Source: JABMRP01 sp964444795
GTDB lineage: Bacteria > Planctomycetota > Planctomycetia > Pirellulales > Thermoguttaceae
Length of the DNA stretch: 26,797 nucleotides
Direction of reading: 5' to 3'
Assembly (NCBI GenBank): GCA_964444795.1
Contig: CAYUIQ010000116.1
Span: 1 to 26,797, forward strand
The position numbers and the translations under genes are program-made. Numbering within the stretch: position 1 is the stretch's first letter; each line of letters opens with the position of its first letter. The notes under the pieces are model-generated. The model worked only from the letters and a program-made list of their open reading frames with translations. It was not told the DNA's origin and did not search any database. Positions 1 to 6,706 of the stretch are shown here, one piece after another.

Positions 1-397
1 CGACGTAATCGGCCGACCAGGTGATACCGCTGGTGAAGTAGCGAATCTCGACGGGCAGTTTCCCTGCCATCTCGCTACGAATGTTCCATTGCAGCGCATC
101 ATTCCGCCCGCTGGGAAAGGTCGTGTCGATCAGATCAACCTTGTCCTGATGATCGAGAATGCGGAAATCGATACTCGTCGGGTCGATCAGTGTATTGGCC
201 CAGGTAAACTGGATCCGATTGATACCCGGCTTGACCGTCAGCAGCCGGTGCTCGCGGACCATGGTGATGTCTTCGGAGTTGTAAATGGTGAGCTGTGCAC
301 CCTCCCGTCGGGGGATGGTTACTAAGTTTACATCAGCCACAGCGGGGGCTGTCAGCACGCCCAACAGGACGAATAAGGCGAGAAAACGGGTCGTCAT
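1..397 (-). CDS. DUF4139-type secreted protein, C-terminus outside window
   Basis: The protein starts at the ATG at 397-395, behind a GGGAG ribosome binding site about seven bases upstream, and runs off the left edge after 132 codons. The first 21 or so residues are a typical Sec signal peptide (hydrophobic run, then AVA-D), so it should be exported. The visible part is a beta-rich segment with an YNSEDITMVRE stretch and, near the edge, YFTSGITWSADYV. That last stretch resembles the conserved W-x-A-x-Y region of the DUF4139 family, whose function is poorly defined. It lies 91 bases downstream of the anti-sigma-like gene on the same strand, so the two may be co-transcribed. The family call is from remembered motifs and the length cannot be judged. 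Confidence 0.7.
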   Translation of the reverse strand, partial: MTTRFLALFVLLGVLTAPAVADVNLVTIPRREGAQLTIYNSEDITMVREHRLLTVKPGINRIQFTWANTLIDPTSIDFRILDHQDKVDLIDTTFPSGRNDALQWNIRSEMAGKLPVEIRYFTSGITWSADYV

Positions 398-488
398 GGG
401 TCATCTCCCGAAAGTGACGATAAACTGCCTTTGGAGCAGACGATGGTTTGCCTCTGAAACATAGGACGCTATGACCGATCAAGAAGTT

Positions 489-2144
489 TCATTGCCGCGG
501 CGACTTCTCGGCCGGTGGTTCTATTTGTGCGTCATGCACACGAACGGCGGCGGGGGTGGAAGCCGCGTGGGGGGTTCGCAAGAGGAACAGCACGCGGCAG
601 GTGGCCGTCGGCGGGCTCTTGGCCAGATCCCCATCCAGCCGAGAACCGGCCTCGTCGGCAGGCGCCGCGCGGGATGACGACCCTGCCGGGGCATCCGTGA
701 CGGGGCGATCTCCCACAGCCAGTCCAGACGCGTGCCGGCCGGGTTTCGTCTCAAGCGTGGGCAACTCGGGCATCGGAGCCGACGGCTCGGCGACCGGATC
801 GGTAACGGCCGGCCGGGTTTGACCGGCGATGCCACCGGCGTGAATACCGCCGTCAGTGCCGCCGCTCGATGGACCGTTCGCGACATTCGCCCCGTGTGTG
901 GATCCGGATTCAGGCGAGCTCGATGGCTGGGGCGCCTCGCCAGGCACCGGCGGTGGTTGTTCCCCGCTACCGGTCTCGGTCAACTTCCGCCCGTTGGTCG
1001 AGACGCCGCCGCGGACCGATTCTTCGAGGCTCCAGAGGTTCCCACCATCACGGCGAAATCGGCGCAAGCCGAGCGTCTCATTCAGCGATCCGACCGAAAC
1101 GAGCGAAATGTCCGGGCGTTCGGCCGAGAGGTCGTCCAGGCCCTTTAGGTCCTTGATGATCGCGTCGATCTGCTGGGAGGTGGCTTCCACGTAGACCACG
1201 GTCTCCGCGAATTCCGCTTTGGGCCGATCGACCCCGCCTGGCAGGCTTTCCCGGTGGAGTAATTCCGCCCTGGCTTGACGGTTAAGCCGGTAGCCGGCGA
1301 CGCGATCGGCCAGATCACCGAGTTTTGCGGGCATGGCTCCCGAAAGAACCTGCCGGCGCCCGAGTAGTCGGTTAAGAGCATGTTTTCCGGTGGCCGTGGA
1401 TGTGACATCACAAACCGCCAGAATAATCGGTGGTTCGTCGAGATCCTCGGTATCGGCCTGCTTGTACTTGTCCACCACCCCTTCACCTTCAGCCGCGAGC
1501 TTCTTGGCGACCGTGCTTCCGGCTGCTCCGAATCCGCCCATCCCGGGCCGACCGGGCGGTTTGGCGGCTTGCTCGATCACACCCCGGGCGGAATCTCGCT
1601 TGGTGTCATAATACAGCGCATCGCGCGCGGTCGTCGCTCGCTTCTCCCACTGCTTCTTCTCTCGCAATCTCTCTTCCGGCGGACCATCGGACAGGCCTAC
1701 CGCCTCCTCGACGTCCCGGTCAGGAGATTCGGTGTCCGAAGCCAGAGCGAGCGAGTCGATCGTCGGACGGGGCGATCGGCCCGAGTAGGCGAGCAACGTC
1801 ATCAACAACATGGCGGCTGCCGTGGCCGTCCAACCCAGCACATGCCGGGTGAGCCGCCCTCGGCGAACCGAACACGGGACGACGACCGGCATGGGGTTCG
1901 GCTCGGTCTCACGGGTCGCCGACGTGCGTTGACGGATCAATCGCATGACGTGCCGGTGAAACTCCGGGCCGAGCGTCTGTCGGGGGATCGCCCGAAACGT
2001 TTCGCCCAGGGCTCGCAATTCCTCGACCACGCGACGCGCCTCGGGCTCCGACGCCAGGTACCGGTCCATTTGCGCATGCTCATCGGCCGGCAGTTCGCCG
2101 TCGAGGTAGGCACTGATGCTTTGGTTTTCCAACCAGTTTTTCAT
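489..2144 (-). CDS. anti-sigma-factor-like single-pass membrane protein
   Basis: The 551-residue protein is read from the ATG at 2144-2142. The frame stays open further upstream to 2468, but that extension is low-complexity and basic and does not look coding. Residues 1-75 form the helical N-terminus typical of planctomycete anti-sigma-like proteins (SAYLDGELPADEHAQMDRYL, then a ValGluGluLeuArg helix). The His-x3-Cys-x2-Cys zinc ligands of classical ZAS domains are missing. Residues 102-121 are one membrane segment. The rest would lie outside: an acidic linker, a structured part with a VYVEATSQQIDAIIKDLKGL stretch, and a Pro/Ser/Gly-rich tail from about residue 400. It would hold an ECF sigma factor at the membrane, but no sigma gene is present in the window. 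No clear ribosome binding site precedes the start. It could instead be a general envelope sensor with an anti-sigma-like fold. Confidence 0.7.
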   Translation of the reverse strand: MKNWLENQSISAYLDGELPADEHAQMDRYLASEPEARRVVEELRALGETFRAIPRQTLGPEFHRHVMRLIRQRTSATRETEPNPMPVVVPCSVRRGRLTRHVLGWTATAAAMLLMTLLAYSGRSPRPTIDSLALASDTESPDRDVEEAVGLSDGPPEERLREKKQWEKRATTARDALYYDTKRDSARGVIEQAAKPPGRPGMGGFGAAGSTVAKKLAAEGEGVVDKYKQADTEDLDEPPIILAVCDVTSTATGKHALNRLLGRRQVLSGAMPAKLGDLADRVAGYRLNRQARAELLHRESLPGGVDRPKAEFAETVVYVEATSQQIDAIIKDLKGLDDLSAERPDISLVSVGSLNETLGLRRFRRDGGNLWSLEESVRGGVSTNGRKLTETGSGEQPPPVPGEAPQPSSSPESGSTHGANVANGPSSGGTDGGIHAGGIAGQTRPAVTDPVAEPSAPMPELPTLETKPGRHASGLAVGDRPVTDAPAGSSSRAAPADEAGSRLDGDLAKSPPTATCRVLFLLRTPHAASTPAAVRVHDAQIEPPAEKSPRQ

Positions 2145-2564
2145 CGCGCGGACCAAGACACATGTTGGAGAATCGATTGTACACAACCGGCGGCCGATAC
2201 GGGACCGCCCGATCAACAAAGGTCGTGGGGCTGAGCCGACGGCGCCCATGCCGGGACGCGACGGCTCCATCACAGCAGGCTCACGGTCTTCGATGCGTGG
2301 CGGGCGGAAAAAGTTCCCCCCGAAGCCGACGCCCTCCAAAGGAGGGGGGTACAAGGAGTGGGCCACGTAACCGATCGAAATCCGGGGAAACGGCCATCTG
2401 GCCCTGGGGCGATGGGATGTGACCCGCCTGGGGAACCGGTCGGGGGTTTTTTTCATGGTGCCAGTCACCTATACTGGTGGCCTGTTTTGTTCGACGCCGA
2501 CCGACCCCAGCGCGAGCCGGTACGGCGTCTCCTGTCCGACGACCTTTCCTTGAAGGAGCCAGCG
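2145..2564. promoter_or_regulatory. divergent intergenic region with terminator-like hairpin and possible promoter
   Basis: No gene is supported in this 420-base gap between divergent genes. A hairpin at 2423-2444 (CCCGCC pairing with GGTCGGG, one bulged T) is followed by GG and seven T at 2447-2453 and looks like a rho-independent terminator reading rightward. Just after it is TATACT at 2470-2475, a good -10 candidate for the transporter, although the -35 position falls in the T tract. A small perfect hairpin, CCCTCC-AAA-GGAGGG, sits at 2332-2346. On the minus strand TACAAT at about 2182-2177 could be the -10 of the anti-sigma-like gene, but no -35 is seen. All promoter calls are inferences from consensus. 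Confidence 0.35.
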
Positions 2565-4127
2565 ATGGAAGCGAGCCATCCACCGTTCGTCCGTACCCGA
2601 CTTTCGGCATTGATGTTTCTAACATTTTTCATCTGGGGTAGTTGGGGGTTTGCGTTGGGGGGCTACGCCGACAACCTGGGTTTTACGGGAGGGCAAATCG
2701 GCTGGCTCATCGGCATTCCGGCGATTGGGGCGATTATCTCGCCGCTCTTTGTCGGGCTGATCGCGGATCGCTTCTTCCCCGCCCAACGCGTGCTTTGCGT
2801 GCTGCACATCTTGGGCGCGTTATGCATGATCGGAGCGGGATTCCAAGATAAGTTTCCCCTGCTGATGACGTTTATGATGCTCCACGGCCTGTTCTTCATG
2901 CCCTGCCTCGCGCTGGCCAACACCGTGGCCTTCAAGCATATCCCGGATGCGGCCAAGTTCCCCCGCGTCATGGTATTCGCCACGATCGGGTGGATTGTTG
3001 CCGTATTGATCGCCGACGCGTTCCTAGGCGGAATGGGGGAGGCGAATTTCCTCTTCCAAGGCGGCATTGCCGGGGTGGTGCTGGGCCTCTACTGCTTGAC
3101 GCTTCCGAACACGCCGCCCAAGGGCGCCGAAGGCGGAACCGACGCGTTTGGCATGAACGCCTTGAAGCTGCTGAAAGACCCGTCCTTCCTGGTCTTCATC
3201 ATCTGTGTCTTTCTGGTCAGCATCCCGGCCTGTGGCTACTTCTTCACCTTGCTTGGCGCCATGCTCCAGCAACGCGACTATCCGTCCGCCTTGGCGCTAA
3301 CGACGCTGAACCAGTTCGCCGAAATCGTCTTCATGTTCACCATGCCCTGGTTCGTGATGAAGCTGGGAATGAAGCGCGTGCTGATGATCGGCATGGTCGC
3401 CTGGGGGATTCGCTATCTGTGCTTCAGCTCGCCGTTGTTCGGGTTCGCCCTGATCGGGCTGTTGCTGCACGGTTTCTGCTACAGTTTCCTCTACGTCGGT
3501 TCGTACATGTACGTCGACAAGCGGGCGCCGGAGGATCTCAAGGCCAGTGCCCAGAGCCTGCTGACCTTCCTGTTGATCGGCATCGGTTGGTTCGTCGGTG
3601 CCAAGGGCGCCGGCTTTATGAAGGACAAGTACCACGCCGACGTTACCGGCATGCCCGGTGTGGTGGTCAACTCCAAGGAAGAGAAGGATTCCGCCAAGCT
3701 GCCCGGCTGGGACGATCCCACGGCGGGCGACAGCGCTCTGCGGTATCTCGACCTGTCGGGTACGGTCAAGCGACTGCTGGGCGACACGGCCGAAGCCAAA
3801 CCCGATCTGGCCAAGCTGATGGACGTCAACGCCGACGGCACGATCACCGTGGCCGAGATTGAGGAGTTCAAAGACGCCGACTTCGAGGTCGGCGGCATGA
3901 AGTATAAGAAGGCCGACCTGATCACCACGTTTGAGGACATCCACAAGAAGCTCGACGTGGACGAGGCCAAGGGAATCAATCGCGACCAGTGGATGGCCGT
4001 CCAGGTCGACAAATGGCAGCCCATCTGGCTCTATCCGTCGATCGTGGCTTTCGCCGTCCTGGCGTTCTTCTTCGTCGGCTTCCGTGAGAAGAAGGACGAG
4101 GAAGAGGCGACCGCCGGCCAGGAGTAG
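2565..4127 (+). CDS. MFS nucleoside-permease-like transporter with EF-hand insert
   Basis: The 520-residue inner-membrane transporter is read from the ATG at 2565, which has an AAGGAG ribosome binding site at 2553-2558. Twelve membrane segments can be picked out, the first at LMFLTFFIWGSWG and the last at residues 486-507. The general layout resembles the NupG/XapB nucleoside:H+ symporter group, usually about 420 residues long. The extra length is mostly a hydrophilic insert of about 130 residues (355-485) between segments 11 and 12, which by MFS topology faces outward. It holds a canonical EF-hand loop at 420-431 (DVNADGTITVAE) and a degenerate second one near 464. The neighbouring sugar kinase suggests a nucleoside or pentose substrate. 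Transport specificity is not readable from sequence. Confidence 0.85.
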   Translation: MEASHPPFVRTRLSALMFLTFFIWGSWGFALGGYADNLGFTGGQIGWLIGIPAIGAIISPLFVGLIADRFFPAQRVLCVLHILGALCMIGAGFQDKFPLLMTFMMLHGLFFMPCLALANTVAFKHIPDAAKFPRVMVFATIGWIVAVLIADAFLGGMGEANFLFQGGIAGVVLGLYCLTLPNTPPKGAEGGTDAFGMNALKLLKDPSFLVFIICVFLVSIPACGYFFTLLGAMLQQRDYPSALALTTLNQFAEIVFMFTMPWFVMKLGMKRVLMIGMVAWGIRYLCFSSPLFGFALIGLLLHGFCYSFLYVGSYMYVDKRAPEDLKASAQSLLTFLLIGIGWFVGAKGAGFMKDKYHADVTGMPGVVVNSKEEKDSAKLPGWDDPTAGDSALRYLDLSGTVKRLLGDTAEAKPDLAKLMDVNADGTITVAEIEEFKDADFEVGGMKYKKADLITTFEDIHKKLDVDEAKGINRDQWMAVQVDKWQPIWLYPSIVAFAVLAFFFVGFREKKDEEEATAGQE

Positions 4128-4181
4128 GAATCGCGATTCTTCGGACAAGGCCGGTAGACCAGAAATCGGATAACCACCCAC

Positions 4182-4224
4182 GGCCGGCAATCACGAACTC
4201 GCGTGGTTGCCGGCCCGTTTTTTT
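4182..4224 (+). terminator. strong rho-independent terminator-like hairpin before the kinase
   Basis: A 14-bp stem (4182-4195 with 4202-4215, one T-G wobble, six-base loop) is followed by CG and seven T at 4218-4224. This is a textbook intrinsic terminator for the transporter transcript. The kinase ribosome binding site (GGAAAGGGA, 4226-4234) begins two bases after the T run and its ATG is at 4241. There is no room for a promoter between the hairpin and the kinase, so any kinase mRNA must read through it. Confidence 0.75.
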
Positions 4225-4240
4225 CGGAAAGGGACCTTCC

Positions 4241-5755
4241 ATGCCGAAATACTTGCTTGGCATTGACAACGGCGCCACGATGTCCAAGGCGGCTCTGTTT
4301 TCGCTCGCTGGCGATGAACTGGCCGCGGCGGCGGAAAAAACCGAGATGCTCACCCCCGCCCCGGGACATACCGAACGCGATACCGAGGGCATGTGGCAAG
4401 CCACCGCCGGAGCGATCCGGCGTGTGTTGGCCGACGCCCGGATCGCGCCGGAAGACATCGCCTGTGTCTCCTGCACCGGCCATGGCAACGGGCTCTATCT
4501 GGTCGACCAAGAGGGCAACCCGGTTCGCAACGCCATGATCTCGACCGATAGCCGGGCCAAGGACTACATCGCCCGATGGCAAGAAGCGGGCGTCGGCGAG
4601 GCGGTGCTCCCCAAGACGACCCAGTGCCTCTGGCCGGGGCAGCCCAACGCCCTGTTGGCGTGGATTCGCGATAACGAGCCCGAGGTGATGCGCCGCGCCG
4701 GATGGGTGCTCATGGCCAAGGACTACACCCGATTTCGCCTCACCGGGAACATTGCCGCCGAACTGACCGACATGTCGGGTACCAGCCTGATGAGTGTGCG
4801 CGACGGGGTCTACGACGACGAAGTGCTCGAAGCGTTCGGCCTGGCCGATATGCGCCCGCTGCTGCCGCCGCTGGTTCGTAGCGAGGAAGTCTGCGGCGAG
4901 GTGACCGCCGAAGCGGCCGAAGCGACAGGCTTGGTGAAGGGTACGCCCGTGGCCGGCGGGATGTTCGATATCGACGCCTGTGGGCTGGCCGCCGGGATGG
5001 TCGACCAGCGACAGATGATCCTCGTGGCCGGCACCTGGGGCAACAACCAATACGTCGACACCAAGCCGCTGGTCGACAAGGACCTGTTCATGACCTCCTG
5101 CTACAGCATCCCCGGCTATTACCTGATGCTCGAAGGGAGCCCCACCTCGGCCAGTAATCTGGAGTGGTTTGTCACGCAGTTTTTCCAGGCCGAGCGGGCG
5201 GCGGCCGAAGCGAGCGGGTCGTCGGTCTACGATCTGTGCAACGATCTGGTGGCGGCCACGTCGCCGGAAGATACCAGCCTCGCCTTCCTGCCGTTCCTCT
5301 TCGGTTCCAACGACGACCCCGACGCCAAGGCCTGCCTGCTGGGCTTGGCCGGCTGGCACACGCGGGGGCACGTGCTGCGGGCGATTTACGAGGGCGTGGT
5401 GTTTGCCCATCGGGCGCACGTCGACCGGCTGCTACAGTTCCGCGATCCGCCCGAGGCGATCCGTTTCACCGGCGGCCCGGCGCGGAGCGAAACCTGGGTA
5501 CAAATCTTCGCCGACTGCCTGCAACTGCCCATCGAGATCCCCGCCGGCACCGAGTTGGGCGCCCTGGGCGCGGCAATCGCCGGGGCCGTGGCCGCCGGCT
5601 GTTACGGCTCGTACACCGACGCGGTAGCCGCCATGACGAAGACCGCCCGGGTTCATCAACCCGACCCGGCCAAGCGAGATCTGTACGACGCGAAGTACGC
5701 CCGGTATAAGAAGGTGATTGGTGCGTTGGGGCCGGTCTGGGGGGATTTGAGTTGA
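4241..5755 (+). CDS. FGGY-family carbohydrate kinase, L-xylulokinase-like
   Basis: This 504-residue ATP-dependent sugar kinase has the full length of the FGGY family. The N-terminal phosphate-binding motif is GIDNGATMSKAAL at residues 7-19. The likely catalytic aspartate is D243 in the GGMFDIDACG segment. The C-terminal half holds GTWGNNQ and the FTGGPARSETWVQIFADC block that closes the ATP site. The overall pattern (STDSRAKDYIARWQEAG, EGSPTSASNLEWF) resembles E. coli LyxK more than XylB, so an L-xylulose-like ketopentose or related polyol is the best substrate guess. It follows the transporter by 113 bases, behind a terminator-like hairpin. Its last 205 bases recur at 6269-6473. FGGY specificity often cannot be told from sequence alone. 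Confidence 0.88.
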   Translation: MPKYLLGIDNGATMSKAALFSLAGDELAAAAEKTEMLTPAPGHTERDTEGMWQATAGAIRRVLADARIAPEDIACVSCTGHGNGLYLVDQEGNPVRNAMISTDSRAKDYIARWQEAGVGEAVLPKTTQCLWPGQPNALLAWIRDNEPEVMRRAGWVLMAKDYTRFRLTGNIAAELTDMSGTSLMSVRDGVYDDEVLEAFGLADMRPLLPPLVRSEEVCGEVTAEAAEATGLVKGTPVAGGMFDIDACGLAAGMVDQRQMILVAGTWGNNQYVDTKPLVDKDLFMTSCYSIPGYYLMLEGSPTSASNLEWFVTQFFQAERAAAEASGSSVYDLCNDLVAATSPEDTSLAFLPFLFGSNDDPDAKACLLGLAGWHTRGHVLRAIYEGVVFAHRAHVDRLLQFRDPPEAIRFTGGPARSETWVQIFADCLQLPIEIPAGTELGALGAAIAGAVAAGCYGSYTDAVAAMTKTARVHQPDPAKRDLYDAKYARYKKVIGALGPVWGDLS

Positions 5756-5851
5756 GGCGGCGACCTTTGTCGTTTAGAATCGTGGCAAGAGAGTAAGTGC
5801 TGGGTGCTTGGCGGTCGAGCGCAGCGAGCCCCCAGAGCCGCTCGGTGCCAT

Positions 5852-5901
5852 GAACGAAAAACGGGGCACTACGGAAGACAATTCTGCCCCCTTTTTCGTT
5901 C
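5852..5901 (+). terminator. inverted repeat, probable bidirectional terminator after the kinase
   Basis: Arms of 17 bases (5852-5868 and 5885-5901) pair with one mismatch. The inner GC part GGGGCA/TGCCCC is followed by TTTTT on the plus strand and preceded by AAAAA, so it can act as a terminator in both directions. It lies 97 bases past the kinase stop and before the small membrane-protein gene. Confidence 0.6.
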
Positions 5902-5947
5902 CACGAAACGTCGATGAAGACAGCTAGATCGATTGAGGTACTACAGT

Positions 5948-6199
5948 ATGGCCAAGCTTCCACGCGGCGAAGAACTGGAACGTGAAGCTTCTCGTCTGGG
6001 CGTTGATACCGAAGGGGATCCAATTGAACGAAGCTCGTCAGGAGCGGCGCGGCGGGCACCTGACCACATATTGCAGCATCGAGTTGCCGAGGCACAGCGG
6101 GCGATTCGAGAATCGCGTCTGTGGATACTTGCCCTTGTGTCTGCGATAGCGTCGGTAATCAGCGCGATCACGGCGATCATCGCAGTGACCGCGTCGTAA
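5948..6199 (+). CDS. small single-pass membrane protein of unknown function
   Basis: The 83-residue protein is read from the ATG at 5948 because a GAGG ribosome binding site lies nine bases upstream (5935-5938). An earlier in-frame ATG at 5933 has no such site. Residues 1-58 are charged and helical, with a basic patch around SSSGAARRAPDH. Residues 61-82 form one membrane helix (LWILALVSAIASVISAITAI). No catalytic motif is visible and no function can be assigned. The base composition is lower in GC than its neighbours. The gene sits between the intact kinase and an orphan copy of the kinase 3' end, so it may have arrived with that rearrangement. A GCGGCT-AGGCC-AGCCGC hairpin follows the stop at 6205-6221. 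Confidence 0.6.
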   Translation: MAKLPRGEELEREASRLGVDTEGDPIERSSSGAARRAPDHILQHRVAEAQRAIRESRLWILALVSAIASVISAITAIIAVTAS

Positions 6200-6265
6200 G
6201 CCGTGCGGCTAGGCCAGCCGCTCACGTGAAGAAAAAGATGGCAAGGTGGCCCGTCAATAACCAGT

Positions 6266-6473
6266 CACCGAGTTGGGCGCCCTGGGTGCGGCAATCGCCG
6301 GGGCGGTGGCCGCCGGTTGTTACCCCTCATACGCCGAAACGGTGGCCGCGATGACGAAGACGGCCCGAGTTCACCAACCCGACCCGGTCAAGCGGGACCT
6401 CTACGACGCGAACTACACCCGGTATCAGAAGGTGCTCGATGCGTTGGGACCGGTTTGGGGGGATTTGAGTTAG
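6266..6473 (+). pseudogene. orphan 3' fragment of a second FGGY kinase
   Basis: This 208-base stretch matches the end of the kinase gene (5548-5755) without gaps, at a constant offset of 718 bases. I count 28 differences in the last 205 aligned bases, about 86 percent identity, mostly at third codon positions or conservative. It encodes the final 68 residues of the kinase (ELGALGAAIAGAVAAG through GPVWGDLS) with its own TAG stop, but has no start, no ATP-site blocks and no catalytic domain. The substitution pattern shows that it diverged as part of a functional gene before truncation. It is either what remains of a tandem paralogue or a displaced gene end left by an insertion. Confidence 0.85.
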
Positions 6474-6534
6474 GCAATCGGCGAGTTCGTTGATCAAGCC
6501 GAATGTGCCATTGCCGGGTGCCAAGGGCGGGGAA

Positions 6535-6579
6535 GGTGCTCATGGCACCTGTCTAACGCCAACGCCGGGCACAAGTGCC
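6535..6579. repeat. pair of small hairpins upstream of the macroglobulin gene
   Basis: GGTGC-TCATG-GCACC lies at 6535-6549 and GGCAC-AA-GTGCC at 6568-6579. Both are perfect 5-bp stems in the presumed leader of the large gene starting at 6707. They resemble the GGCAC-based hairpins at 21466-21512, so they may be degenerate members of the same repeat class. Their role is not known. Confidence 0.4.
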
Positions 6580-6706
6580 TGGGCTAAACGGCCTTTTCTT
6601 GTTCGACGCGAACATTTCCCCCACCCGGGAACTTCTCGACCCGCCGGGGCGTCGAAGTGGTGTCCGTGGCAACGCTTCGCTCCCGTACGATCAAGGAGAC
6701 CGTCCC

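Noticed and set aside
2145..2468. N-terminal extension of the anti-sigma-like protein
   Set aside because: Basic, Pro-rich and not family-like, and it overlaps promoter-like sequence; the ATG at 2144 gives the expected N-terminus.
4031..5419. 462-codon open frame antisense to the kinase
   Set aside because: Shadow of the FGGY kinase, with no motifs of its own.
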